This document shows, piece by piece, positions 25,802 through 34,697 of a stretch of DNA of 64,000 nucleotides. The stretch is from positions 62,001 through 126,000 of the forward strand of contig NZ_CALPCB010000006.1 of assembly GCF_943192895.1 (NCBI RefSeq), written 5' to 3'. Under the pieces are notes generated by a model that saw nothing but the letters and a program-made list of their open reading frames with translations, searched no databases and was not told the origin of the DNA. This DNA comes from Veillonella_A intestinalis (lineage in GTDB: Bacteria; Bacillota; Negativicutes; Veillonellales; Veillonellaceae). The position numbers and the translations under genes were made by a program. How positions within the stretch are numbered: position 1 is the first letter of the stretch; the number at the start of each line of letters is the position of its first letter.

Positions 25802-27040
25802 ATGCATTGCGCACAAAAATTAACAGATAATATTTATTGGATTGGTAGCAATGATTGGGATACAGAACGTTTTGAAAACCTCTTCCCAATTCCTATGGGT
25901 GTTAGTTATAATTCCTATTTTATTGATGATGAAAAAACTTGTATTGTAGACTCTGTTGACGATAGCATTCGCCAAGAGTTTTTTGATAATGTGGAGCATT
26001 TGCTCAATGGCCGTGAATTAGACTTTGTTGTGGTTAACCACATGGAGCCAGACCATTGCTCAACCTTAATCGAATTAATCGATCGTTACCCTAATGTAAA
26101 AATCGTTGGTAATCGCACCACTTTCCGCTTATTTGAACAATTTTATGGTCGCCCTTGCCCAGATAACTACTATGAAGTTAAAGAAGGCGATACGATTGAA
26201 TTAGGTAAACATACCCTTCATTCATATACTATGCCTATGGTTCACTGGCCAGAAGTAACTTGTACCTTTGAAGCCACTAATGGGATTTTATTCTCTGCTG
26301 ATGCCTTTGGTACCTTCGGTACTATCAATGGTAATATCTTTGCTGACCAGCTCGACTTTGAACGAGTTTATGAAGATGAAGCGCGCCGTTACTACACCAA
26401 CATCGTTGGCAAATATGGCGTTCAAGTGCAGAATGCAATAAAAAAAGCCCTTCCGTTAGGCATTAAAATGATTGCGCCCCTACACGGCCCAATCTGGCGT
26501 ACCCCTGAAAGCATTAAATATATGATTGAAAAATACATGCACTGGAGCACCTATTCTGCTGAAAAGAAAGGCGTAGTCATTGCCTTTGGTTCCATGTATG
26601 GTAATACAGCTGAAATGGCGCAACAATTAGCTAAATTATTGTCATTGCGTGGTATTACAGATATTAAAATCTATGACGTATCTAAAACTAATCCATCCTA
26701 TATTATTGCGGATGCTTGGAAATATAGTCACCTCGTATGCATGGCGCCAACCTATAACTTAGCCTTGTATCTTACAATGGAAAACTTATTATATGAATTG
26801 AAAGCACTCAACTTCCACAATCATAAAGTATCCATCGTAGGCAATCACTCTTGGGCCTCTGCAGCGATGAAGCGAATGGTAGAATATTTCACTAATGAAT
26901 TTAAAGATATGGAAATCGTAGGTACACCACTTGATATTCGCGGTGCCCTACATCCACAACAATTACCTTTATTTGAAAAATTAGCTGACGATATTGTAGC
27001 GTCCATTGAAGCTACAGAAATTCAAACCTTCAGCTTATAA
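25802..27040 (+). CDS. A-type flavoprotein (flavodiiron NO/O2 reductase)
   Basis: 412 aa from ATG 25802 (AAGG three to six bases upstream; the alternative TTG six codons earlier overlaps the site). The N-terminal metallo-beta-lactamase-like diiron domain (1-250) has HMEPDHCST (ligands H, E, D, H), the later histidine in MVHWPEV, an aspartate in FSADAFG and HGPIW. A C-terminal flavodoxin domain (about 255-400) starts with VVIAFGSMYGNTAEMA for FMN. Such enzymes detoxify oxygen or nitric oxide in anaerobes. Electron donor unknown here. Confidence 0.95.
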   Translation: MHCAQKLTDNIYWIGSNDWDTERFENLFPIPMGVSYNSYFIDDEKTCIVDSVDDSIRQEFFDNVEHLLNGRELDFVVVNHMEPDHCSTLIELIDRYPNVKIVGNRTTFRLFEQFYGRPCPDNYYEVKEGDTIELGKHTLHSYTMPMVHWPEVTCTFEATNGILFSADAFGTFGTINGNIFADQLDFERVYEDEARRYYTNIVGKYGVQVQNAIKKALPLGIKMIAPLHGPIWRTPESIKYMIEKYMHWSTYSAEKKGVVIAFGSMYGNTAEMAQQLAKLLSLRGITDIKIYDVSKTNPSYIIADAWKYSHLVCMAPTYNLALYLTMENLLYELKALNFHNHKVSIVGNHSWASAAMKRMVEYFTNEFKDMEIVGTPLDIRGALHPQQLPLFEKLADDIVASIEATEIQTFSL

Positions 27041-27128
27041 TCTGATTTACTTATAAAACTTTTGTTTACTATAAAATATACTGTGTATTTTATATAATAC
27101 TGTATATAAAATATCCAAGACTATGCAA

Positions 27129-27171
27129 AAAAGCCTTACCAGTTATTATAAAAACTACTGGTAAGGCTTTT
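27129..27171. terminator. Bidirectional terminator between flavoprotein and yjdM genes
   Basis: A 15-base arm AAAAGCCTTACCAGT pairs perfectly with ACTGGTAAGGCTTTT around a 13-base loop. A- and T-runs on both sides suit two convergent genes. Confidence 0.92.
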
Positions 27172-27237
27172 CTTACATATAAAACTATTATATTTTATAT
27201 GTATTTTATTTTCATAAGATTATATTAAAGCACTATA

Positions 27238-27573
27238 TTAAAGCTTTTTAACAAATTCAGATTTTAAAGCCATCGCTCCAAAACCATCAATCTTACAATC
27301 AATATTATGATCACCGTCTACAAGGCGTATATTCTTTACTCGCGTCCCCTGTTTTAGCACAGAAGCACCTTTTACTTTTAAATCTTTAATAATAGTCACG
27401 GAATCGCCATCTTGTAGCACATTGCCATTTGCATCACGCACAACAAAAGCGGTAGCATCCTCATCACTATCAGCTGCCGTCCATTCATGAGCACACATAG
27501 GGCACACATACATGTGACCATCTTCATACGTATATGCTTCACTACATTTTGGACAATTAGGTAACGTTGCCAT
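27238..27573 (-). CDS. yjdM: YjdM/PhnA-family zinc-ribbon protein
   Basis: 111 aa, AAGGAGG upstream. The N-terminal zinc ribbon has CPKC and CPMC pairs (residues 7-28). A compact SH3-like C-terminal domain follows (VVRDANGNVLQDGDSVTIIKDLKVKG). Often labelled alkylphosphonate utilisation protein PhnA, but no phosphonate genes are nearby. The biochemical role is not settled. Monocistronic, convergent with the flavoprotein gene. Confidence 0.92.
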   Translation of the reverse strand: MATLPNCPKCSEAYTYEDGHMYVCPMCAHEWTAADSDEDATAFVVRDANGNVLQDGDSVTIIKDLKVKGASVLKQGTRVKNIRLVDGDHNIDCKIDGFGAMALKSEFVKKL

Positions 27574-27713
27574 TCAAATCCTCCTTTTAAAAACGATTAT
27601 TTTAATATATATCCTTTATTTTACCAAAAATTCTACATATTTTAAAACGAAAAAACAGTTTTTATTCTATTTTAGCCTAATTTAACTCTATTTGTGTTTT
27701 GCCAGTAGGCAAG

Positions 27714-27728
27714 TACTAATAATTAGTA
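27714..27728. promoter_or_regulatory. Palindrome upstream of the ribose operon
   Basis: TACTAAT-A-ATTAGTA lies about 90 bases before rbsK. A TATACT that can act as a -10 box lies about 40 bases before rbsK. The palindrome could be a regulator site; there is no rbsR in the operon. Role inferred only. Confidence 0.4.
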
Positions 27729-27817
27729 TATACTAAATTAAGAATTAAACTATCTATTAAATTAAAGAAATCTGGTGTATACTAAAGAAATGCACATTAA
27801 ACATTAGGGAGGTTTCC

Positions 27818-28708
27818 ATGAATAATATCGTAGTTATCGGAAGCTGTAACATAGATATAACCGTTTTGGCCTCAAAACGTCCCGCTGCGGGCGAAACAAT
27901 TTTAGGGACAGGCTTAAACATTTCACCAGGCGGCAAAGGAGCCAATCAAGCTGTAGCTGCAGCTAAACTCGGTGCGAATGTCACTATGGTTGGCTGTGTC
28001 GGCAATGATGCATACGGCCAAATGATTAAGGATAACTTACAGCGTTATAAGATTAATACCGACTATTTAATAACTCTAGATAATGAAAATAGCGGTACAG
28101 CTCATATTACATTAGCAGAAGGTGACAATAGTATTATTGTACTCTCCGGTGCCAATGCTCAGGTTTCCAAAAAAGTCGTCGACACTGCGTGGGACGCTAT
28201 AAAAAAAGCTGATTTAGTAATGATTCAAAATGAAATCCCTTTACCTACAATCGGCTATATTACCGAAAAATGCGCTAAAAACGGGATTAAGGTACTTCTC
28301 AATCCAGCCCCAGCGGCTGATTTAGAAGCACAGTGGCTAACTGATGCCACTTACATTACACCAAATGAACACGAATTAGCTTCCCTTTATCCCGCGAACA
28401 ATACAGAGGACGTAATCCTTGCAAATGAAGGAAAAATCATCGTTACCCTTGGCAGTGAAGGCGTTGCCTATGCCCAAGATGGTGAACTTCGTCGTATGCG
28501 AAGTTTCAAAGTAACACCAGTAGATACTACTGGTGCTGGCGATACCTTTAATGGTGCCTTTGCTACCGCTATTGTCAACAATAAAACGATTGAAGAAGCA
28601 GTTCATTATGGCAATGCTGCGGCCGCCCTCTCTATTCTTAAATTAGGTGCCCAAGAAGGCATGCCTACAGCTGATGAAGTAGCAGCCTTTATGGCTGAAA
28701 GGGGCTAA
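27818..28708 (+). CDS. rbsK: Ribokinase
   Basis: 296 aa PfkB-family sugar kinase. NIVVIGSCNIDITVLASKRPAAGETI with the sugar-binding GGKGANQAVAAAKLGA, and the C-terminal catalytic DTTGAGDTFNGAFA with the general-base aspartate. It phosphorylates D-ribose entering through RbsACB. It is the first gene of rbsKDACB, an order different from E. coli rbsDACBKR. GGGAGG precedes the ATG. Confidence 0.97.
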   Translation: MNNIVVIGSCNIDITVLASKRPAAGETILGTGLNISPGGKGANQAVAAAKLGANVTMVGCVGNDAYGQMIKDNLQRYKINTDYLITLDNENSGTAHITLAEGDNSIIVLSGANAQVSKKVVDTAWDAIKKADLVMIQNEIPLPTIGYITEKCAKNGIKVLLNPAPAADLEAQWLTDATYITPNEHELASLYPANNTEDVILANEGKIIVTLGSEGVAYAQDGELRRMRSFKVTPVDTTGAGDTFNGAFATAIVNNKTIEEAVHYGNAAAALSILKLGAQEGMPTADEVAAFMAERG

Positions 28709-28709
28709 T

Positions 28710-29123
28710 ATGCAAAAAGGTGGTATTTTAAATAGTCACATTGCCAAAGTATTGGCTGATCTTGGTCATACCGATACCATTTGTATTGGTGATTGCGGTC
28801 TCCCTATTCCAGAGGGCGTTCAAAAAATCGACTTAGCCCTTGCCTTTGGTACACCTAGTTTTGAACAAGTTGTGCGACTATTAAAGGAGCATATGCAAGC
28901 AGAAGCTATTCATGTGGCAGAGCCAATTAAAACACAAAATCCTAAAAATTATGCAGTCCTTCAAGAATTATACCCTGAAGACCGCTATACTTGGAAACTA
29001 ACCAGTCATGAAGACTTTAAAATAGCAACGAAACAATGTAAATGCATTATTCGCACTGGTGAAACTACACCTTATGCCAATGTAATTTTACAAGCCGATT
29101 GTATCTTTAACGAAGAAAAATAA
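28710..29123 (+). CDS. rbsD: D-ribose pyranase
   Basis: 137 aa. MQKGGILNSHIAKVLADLGHTDTICIGDCGLPIP holds the catalytic His and Asp; the C-terminal IRTGETTPYANVILQADCIF is conserved. It interconverts pyranose and furanose ribose for the kinase. It starts one base after the rbsK stop, so it is translationally coupled. Confidence 0.97.
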   Translation: MQKGGILNSHIAKVLADLGHTDTICIGDCGLPIPEGVQKIDLALAFGTPSFEQVVRLLKEHMQAEAIHVAEPIKTQNPKNYAVLQELYPEDRYTWKLTSHEDFKIATKQCKCIIRTGETTPYANVILQADCIFNEEK

Positions 29124-29193
29124 GTATCCCTACAAACAATACGGCTAACCAAGATGTATTGTATGTAGAAAACCAATTCAGCAGGAGATTATA

Positions 29194-30675
29194 ATGGAAA
29201 TTAAAATGACCGGCATTGCCAAAGCGTTCGGTACTAACCAAGTGCTTAAAGACGTTAACATTACCTTAAAAGCCGGCGAAGTTCATGCCCTCATGGGTGA
29301 AAATGGGGCTGGTAAATCCACCCTGATGAACATACTCACAGGCCTTCATAAAGCCGATGCAGGGACAATCACAATAGATGGTGTAAATACTACCTATACG
29401 AGTCCTCGTGAAGCCGAAAAACATGGCATTGCCTTTATCCATCAAGAACTTAACATTTGGCCTAATTTAAGCTTATTAGAAAATCTATATTTAATGCAGC
29501 CTAAAACAAATGGTCTGGGCATGCTTAATAAACAAGCCATGCTCCAAGAAGCCAAAGCTAAATGCGAAGAAATGAAAATTGAATTGCCCCTTACCAAAGA
29601 AGCAGGCCTTTGTTCAGTAGGTCAACAGCAAATGGCTGAAATTTTACGAGTATTAATGCTGAATGCTAAGGTTGTTATCATGGACGAACCTTCAGCAGCC
29701 TTAACAGAGCGTGAAACAGCTACCCTCTTCCGTATGATGCGTCAATTAAAAGAACAGGGTGTTGCTATTGTCTACATTTCTCACCGCATGGAAGAAGTAT
29801 TTAGTGAATGTGATGTAATTACCGTTATGCGTGATGGACACACCATTAGTACAAAGGCGGTTACCGATACGAATGTAGATGAAGTGGTTCGCGACATGGT
29901 AGGTCGCTCCATTGATGAATTCTATCCTGACCGCAGCACTATGCCAGAGGAAGTCATCCTTACCGTCAATGGCCTACAGCCTAAAGATTTTAGCCACACG
30001 ATTTCCTTCGATTTACATAAAGGCGAAATTCTAGGTGTAGCTGGTCTCATGGGAGCTGGCCGTACAGAAATCATGCGGGCTATTTTTGGTATTGACTCCT
30101 ACGATGGTGGCGAAATTATCTTGAATGGCAAACCCCTTCATTTTAAAAAGCCAGAAGATGCTATTAAAGCAGGGATTGCCTTTATTACAGAAGACCGCAA
30201 AGGGGAAGGTTTGATTTTAGATTTTTCCATTGGTTCAAATATTACCTTGCCAAATCTAAAACAAGTCTGCCCTACGCATGTATTAAACAAGAGTAAACTC
30301 TTTGAGTTTGCGGATACCTTATCAAAAAAATTAGGCGTTAAAACACAATCGGTTCATTTACCAGCCTCTTCCCTTTCTGGTGGGAATCAGCAAAAAGTCG
30401 TTATTGCCAAATGGATTGGCCTAGCACCATCGATTATCATCATGGATGAACCAACTCGTGGTATCGACATTGGGGCCAAACGCGACATTTATGACTTAAT
30501 GAATGAATTAACTAGCCAAGGGGTCTCCATCATTATGGTGTCCTCAGAGCTACCAGAAGTATTAGGTATGAGCGATCGGGTCATGGTTATTCACGAAGGC
30601 GCTGTAGCGGGCATTTTAGACCGCACTAACGCTACCCCAGAATCTATCATGAACCTAGCTACAGGAGGACAATAA
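29194..30675 (+). CDS. rbsA: Ribose ABC transporter, ATP-binding protein
   Basis: 493 aa with two tandem ABC domains. First: Walker A GENGAGKST, signature CSVGQQQ, Walker B VVIMDEPSAAL. Second: degenerate loop GLMGAGRTE and signature SLSGGNQQKV, Walker B IIIMDEPTRG. This asymmetry is normal for sugar importers. It energises RbsC. Preceded by a 70-base gap with a small inverted repeat (ACAATAC / GTATTGT), which might modulate expression. Confidence 0.97.
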   Translation: MEIKMTGIAKAFGTNQVLKDVNITLKAGEVHALMGENGAGKSTLMNILTGLHKADAGTITIDGVNTTYTSPREAEKHGIAFIHQELNIWPNLSLLENLYLMQPKTNGLGMLNKQAMLQEAKAKCEEMKIELPLTKEAGLCSVGQQQMAEILRVLMLNAKVVIMDEPSAALTERETATLFRMMRQLKEQGVAIVYISHRMEEVFSECDVITVMRDGHTISTKAVTDTNVDEVVRDMVGRSIDEFYPDRSTMPEEVILTVNGLQPKDFSHTISFDLHKGEILGVAGLMGAGRTEIMRAIFGIDSYDGGEIILNGKPLHFKKPEDAIKAGIAFITEDRKGEGLILDFSIGSNITLPNLKQVCPTHVLNKSKLFEFADTLSKKLGVKTQSVHLPASSLSGGNQQKVVIAKWIGLAPSIIIMDEPTRGIDIGAKRDIYDLMNELTSQGVSIIMVSSELPEVLGMSDRVMVIHEGAVAGILDRTNATPESIMNLATGGQ

Positions 30676-31610
30676 TGAATCGAACTATGACAGACACTAT
30701 TAAGAAATTAGGCCCCCTCATTGGCCTAATTGCCTTATTTATTATTATCGCTAGTCTTAATGACAGCTTTTTAGATTTTTCTAATTTACGTAACTTATTG
30801 CGTCAAGTCTCAATCAATGCCATTATCGCCTTTGGTATGACCTTTGTTATTCTAACAGCGGGCATTGATTTATCGGTAGGCTCCATCTTAGCCTTATCCA
30901 GTGCTATTATGGCTAACTTTATTGTAGGCGGTATGAATCCTGAAGTAGCCATTTTAGCGGCTGCTGGGGTCGGCATTATCTTAGGCGGTATTAACGGGAT
31001 CGTCATTGCCTATGGAAAAGTAGCACCTTTTATTGCCACCTTAGCAACCATGACTATTTACCGTGGGGCTACCCTTGTTTTTACCGATGGTAATCCAATT
31101 AGTGGTCTTACAACAGACCCTATGTTCCACGCTTTTGGTCAAGGCGATATTGCAGGTTTACCAATTCCAGCTATCACGATGTTTCTTTCCTTCCTCATTC
31201 TATGGTTTGTTTTACAAAAGACTTCCTTAGGTCGACAAACCTATGCTGTAGGTGGTAGTGAAAAAGTTAGTTATATTGCAGGGATTAAAATTAATCGTGT
31301 AAAAATCTTTGCCTATGCCTTAACTGGTATGTTAAGTGCTATTGCGGGCGCTATTATTACCTCACGTCTTAATTCAGCGCAACCAACTGCTGGTATGGGC
31401 TATGAACTTGATGCTATCGCAGCCGTAGTACTTGGTGGCACAAGCCTAGCTGGTGGCCGTGGACACATCGTAGGCACATTAATTGGTGCCCTCATCATCG
31501 GTACTTTAAATAATGGCTTAAATATTCTCGACGTTTCCAGTTTCTATCAACAAATTGTAAAAGGTATTGTAATCTTACTTGCTGTCCTTGGGGACCGCAA
31601 AAAAGCGTAG
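30675..31610 (+). CDS. rbsC: Ribose ABC transporter, permease
   Basis: 311 aa, about ten hydrophobic helices. GMTFVILTAGIDLSVGSILAL and AVVLGGTSLAGGRGHIVGTLIGALIIG in outline are the family signatures of the BPD_transp_2 class. Its ATG overlaps the rbsA stop by one base (TAATG). Confidence 0.97.
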   Translation: MNRTMTDTIKKLGPLIGLIALFIIIASLNDSFLDFSNLRNLLRQVSINAIIAFGMTFVILTAGIDLSVGSILALSSAIMANFIVGGMNPEVAILAAAGVGIILGGINGIVIAYGKVAPFIATLATMTIYRGATLVFTDGNPISGLTTDPMFHAFGQGDIAGLPIPAITMFLSFLILWFVLQKTSLGRQTYAVGGSEKVSYIAGIKINRVKIFAYALTGMLSAIAGAIITSRLNSAQPTAGMGYELDAIAAVVLGGTSLAGGRGHIVGTLIGALIIGTLNNGLNILDVSSFYQQIVKGIVILLAVLGDRKKA

Positions 31611-31619
31611 GAGGTTAGA

Positions 31620-32525
31620 ATGAAAAAATTATTAACAATCATCGTTGCTATGGTTCTCGTAATCGGCTTAATCGCTGGTTGTGGCTCTAGCTCTAATAGT
31701 GGCGGTGGCGACAAAAAACAAGGTACAATCGGTTTCTCTGTGTCTACCTTAAACAACCCATTCTTCGTTTCTTTAAAAGATGGCGTTGAAAAACAGGCTA
31801 AAGAATTAGGTCTTAAAGTTAAAATTGTAGACGCACAAAACGATCCAGCTAAACAGGCTAATGATGTAGCTGACTTATTAGAAAGTGGCGTATCCATTTT
31901 AATTGTTAATCCAGTAGACTCTGCCGCTATTGCTACTTCTGTAGAAGCTGCTAACGGTAAAAACATTCCTGTAATTACTGTTGACCGCTCTACTGATAAA
32001 GGTAAAGTTGTGGCTCATATTGCCTCTGATAATGTTAAAGGTGGCGAAATGGCTGCTCAGTTAATCGTTGATAAATTAGGTAATGGCGCTAAAGTAGCTG
32101 AAATCGAAGGTATTCCTGGTGCTTCTGCTACTCGTGAACGTGGCCAAGGCTTCCACAACGTAGCTGACAAATCTTTAGACGTAGTAGCTAAACAAAGTGC
32201 TGACTTTGACCGCACAAAAGGCTTAAACGTTTCTACAAATATTCTTCAAGCTAACCCTGATGTAAAAGCTATTTTCGCCCACAATGATGAAATGGCTCTA
32301 GGCGCTATTCAAGCGGCAAAATCAGCTGGTAAACAAATCTTCATCGTAGGCTTTGATGGCACGGAAGATGCTCAAAAAGCTGTAGAAGATGGTACTTTAG
32401 CAGCTACTGTAGCACAACAACCTGAATTAATGGGTAAAATTGCCGTTGACACTGCTTCTAAAGTTATCAAAGGTGAACAAGTAGACAGCAAAATTCCTGT
32501 AGAATTAAAAGTAATCACTAAATAG
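31620..32525 (+). CDS. rbsB: Ribose ABC transporter, substrate-binding lipoprotein
   Basis: 301 aa. Signal with lipobox LIAGC (cysteine near residue 21) followed by a Ser/Gly-rich linker. The two-lobe binding domain starts GTIGFSVSTLNNPFFVSL, with NPVDSAAI, VDRS, HNDEMALGAI and VGFDGTEDA. Being a lipoprotein is unlike soluble E. coli RbsB and more like Gram-positive homologues. Last gene of the operon. Confidence 0.96.
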   Translation: MKKLLTIIVAMVLVIGLIAGCGSSSNSGGGDKKQGTIGFSVSTLNNPFFVSLKDGVEKQAKELGLKVKIVDAQNDPAKQANDVADLLESGVSILIVNPVDSAAIATSVEAANGKNIPVITVDRSTDKGKVVAHIASDNVKGGEMAAQLIVDKLGNGAKVAEIEGIPGASATRERGQGFHNVADKSLDVVAKQSADFDRTKGLNVSTNILQANPDVKAIFAHNDEMALGAIQAAKSAGKQIFIVGFDGTEDAQKAVEDGTLAATVAQQPELMGKIAVDTASKVIKGEQVDSKIPVELKVITK

Positions 32526-32571
32526 TAATTCCTTGAACAATCGATTGATAGAAACTTACATAGAAACTATT

Positions 32572-32626
32572 AAAAGCTCTCTATTGGCTACACTACGGTG
32601 TATCCAGCGGAGAGCTTTTCTTTTAA
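32572..32626 (+). terminator. Terminator of the rbs operon
   Basis: Outer stem AAAAGCTCTC / GAGAGCTTTT with a further inner pairing (CTACAC / GTGTA) and a T-rich tail, 47 bases after the rbsB stop. Confidence 0.88.
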
Positions 32627-32949
32627 CTAATTTTATCTACCTTAACTACCTTTGCCACTTTAACTGCTTCAGCTACTTTAACTATTTTATTTATTTTCAC
32701 AACGGTAGTTACCCTACGTTTTGAACTATAAAAATACCAAATCATACGAAATATAAAATAAACGACAATATAAATTCAACATTCATGCAAAATTAGCATG
32801 AAATTCATACTCAAATCACATCAATCAACAAATAGACTATTTTATTCGTTTTCAAAGAGTGGTAAAATAGACAGTATATTAATTGTCGGATTTAACCGAC
32901 CTGCCTCGGATGGCTTCGCCCTTCCGATAGATGAAAGGAGACATCAATT
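32627..32949. repeat. Gene-free stretch with 18-bp imperfect tandem repeats
   Basis: Between the rbs terminator and the Lrp gene there is no convincing gene. Bases 32629-32700 consist of about four imperfect 18-base units ending TTAAC, TTAAC, TTAAC and TTCAC at 32646, 32664, 32682 and 32700. The rest is AT-rich promoter territory for the Lrp gene, with TAAAAT near 32866 as a possible -10, plus two small hairpins described separately. Confidence 0.6.
32885..32940 (+). promoter_or_regulatory. Two-hairpin leader before the Lrp gene
   Basis: Hairpin 1: GTCGG / CCGAC (32885-32900). Hairpin 2: TCGGA / TCCGA (32906-32927) with an inner GGC-TTC-GCC. The first-arm TCGGA of hairpin 1 can also pair with the TCCGA of hairpin 2, so the two folds compete. 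The ribosome site AAAGGAG follows directly. Regulatory role inferred. Confidence 0.4.
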
Positions 32950-33462
32950 ATGAGTAATTCTAATGTAACTGCTACTGACAAAAAGCTACTCGACCTTTTG
33001 GCCGCGGACGCAAGTATAACGCATGGCCAATTAGCCGCCATGCTAGGTGTAGCCGAAGCCGAGGTATCTGAACGTATTGCCGCCTTAGAAGCCCAAGGTA
33101 TCATTAAGGGCTATCAAGCGGTTGTTGATTGGGAGGCTATTGATGCCAATAAAGCAACAGCCCTCATCCAATTACAAGTAACACCAGAACCTGACCAAGG
33201 CTTTGATAAATTGGCTCACCGCATTATGCAATTTGAAGAAGTGGAAGGGGTCTATCTCATGTCTGGTGGTTATGATTTAACCGTAGTTATCCAAGGCAAA
33301 AGCATGCGTGATATTGCCCTTTTTGTGGCCCGTCGTCTTTCCACCCTTGAAGGGGTGCGTGGCACAGGCACTCACTTCATTCTAAGTCGTTACAAAGATC
33401 GCAATGTAATCTACCATGATGAGGTACAAAAAGAAATAAGGAGCAATGTATTCTATGATTAA
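32950..33462 (+). CDS. Lrp/AsnC-family transcriptional regulator
   Basis: 170 aa. The N-terminal HTH (TDKKLLDLLAADASITHGQLAAMLGVAEAEVSERIAALEAQGIIKGY in outline, residues 9-55) is followed by a RAM ligand domain with VEGVYLMSGGYDLTVVI near residue 100. Regulators of this class sense amino acids. Its 3' end overlaps the aminotransferase start by 8 bases, so it probably controls this operon in response to an amino acid. Confidence 0.92.
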   Translation: MSNSNVTATDKKLLDLLAADASITHGQLAAMLGVAEAEVSERIAALEAQGIIKGYQAVVDWEAIDANKATALIQLQVTPEPDQGFDKLAHRIMQFEEVEGVYLMSGGYDLTVVIQGKSMRDIALFVARRLSTLEGVRGTGTHFILSRYKDRNVIYHDEVQKEIRSNVFYD

Positions 33463-34630
33463 TTATGATGAGTTTTTAAATCATGAGCTAGCTAATGTAA
33501 AACCATCTGGTATTCGCCGTTTTTTTGACATTGCTAACGAAATTGATAATGTTATATCACTCAGTATTGGGGAACCCGACTTTTCTACCCCTTGGCATAT
33601 TCGTGAAGCGGGGATTGCGTCCCTAGAAAAAGGCAAAACTTGGTATTCACCAAATCGTGGTTTTGCCGATTTACGCGAAGAAATCAGCCATTGGTTCTCT
33701 CGTAAATATGGCGTTACTTATGAGCCCGCTACGGATATTTTAGTCAGTGTTGGTGGCTCAGAAGCAATTGATTTAGCCCTTCGCAGCTTAATCAATCCTG
33801 GCGACGAAGTGCTCATCCCTGTGCCTAGTTTTGTATGTTACACACCACTCACAGAAGTGGCTAAAGGCGTAGCAATCCAAGTAGAAACAAAGGCTGAAAA
33901 TAATTTCCGCCTGACCGCTGAGGACATAGAGGCACATATAACACCAAGAACTAAAATCCTAGTGCTACCATTCCCTAATAACCCTACTGGCGCCGTTATG
34001 CGCCGTGAGCATTTAGAGGAAATTGCTAAGGTTATTGAAAAACATAATTTATTTGTCATTTCTGATGAGCTTTATAGCGAATTAACCTATGGTACTAATC
34101 CTCATGTAACAATTGCGGCTATTCCTGGTATGAAAGAGCGCACAATTGTAATCAATGGCTTCTCTAAAGCCTTCGCCATGACAGGTTGGCGCCTTGGTAT
34201 TGCGGTAGGGCCAAAAGAAATTATTGCTCAAATGACCAAACTTCATCAATACGGCATCATGAGTGCCCCTTCAATCGCCCAATATGCAGCCATTGAGGCC
34301 CTTAAATATGGCGATAAAGACATTGAATATATGCGTGATCAATACGATATTCGTCGCCGCTTATTAGTAAATACCTTTAATGAACTTGGTTTAACTTGCT
34401 TTGAGCCAGAAGGGGCCTTCTACGTATTCCCTGATATTCGCTCTACAGGCTTTGACTCAGAGACATTCTGTGAAAAACTGCTTTATGCTAAACATGTTGC
34501 CATTGTTCCAGGTAACGCCTTTGGTGATTGTGGTGAGGGCTTCGTCCGCGTTGCTTACGCCAATTCCTTAGCCAATATTAAAGAAGCTTTAAAACGCATT
34601 AAAGAATTCTTAGTAGAAATAAAACAATAA
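33455..34630 (+). CDS. PLP-dependent class I/II aminotransferase (aspartate/PatA-like)
   Basis: 391 aa from ATG 33455, 11 bases after AAGGAG; an ATG three codons earlier is only 2 bases from it. Fold-type I motifs: ISLSIGEPDFSTP, FPNNPTGAVM, ISDELYSELTY and the PLP lysine in INGFSKAFAMTGWRLG near residue 233, plus the substrate-carboxylate arginine in FVRVAYANS. Could be an aspartate or aromatic/branched-chain aminotransferase; the substrate cannot be told. Coupled to the Lrp regulator. Confidence 0.9.
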   Translation: MINYDEFLNHELANVKPSGIRRFFDIANEIDNVISLSIGEPDFSTPWHIREAGIASLEKGKTWYSPNRGFADLREEISHWFSRKYGVTYEPATDILVSVGGSEAIDLALRSLINPGDEVLIPVPSFVCYTPLTEVAKGVAIQVETKAENNFRLTAEDIEAHITPRTKILVLPFPNNPTGAVMRREHLEEIAKVIEKHNLFVISDELYSELTYGTNPHVTIAAIPGMKERTIVINGFSKAFAMTGWRLGIAVGPKEIIAQMTKLHQYGIMSAPSIAQYAAIEALKYGDKDIEYMRDQYDIRRRLLVNTFNELGLTCFEPEGAFYVFPDIRSTGFDSETFCEKLLYAKHVAIVPGNAFGDCGEGFVRVAYANSLANIKEALKRIKEFLVEIKQ

Positions 34631-34640
34631 ATAATAACTA

Positions 34641-34683
34641 AAAAAGTAGGCACTAGCAATATTACTAGTACCTACTTTTTTTA
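34641..34683. terminator. Terminator between aminotransferase and reductase genes
   Basis: AAAAAGTAGG and CCTACTTTTT arms plus inner ACTAG / CTAGT, 8-base loop, flanked by A- and T-runs. It serves the convergent genes on both sides. Confidence 0.88.
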
Positions 34684-34697
34684 TTTTATAAACTTAA

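Noticed and set aside
32533..32724. 63-aa ORF with aromatic Asn-Tyr-Phe repeats after rbsB
   Set aside because: It spans the rbs terminator and the 18-bp repeats, and has no Shine-Dalgarno; it is a by-product of the repeat.
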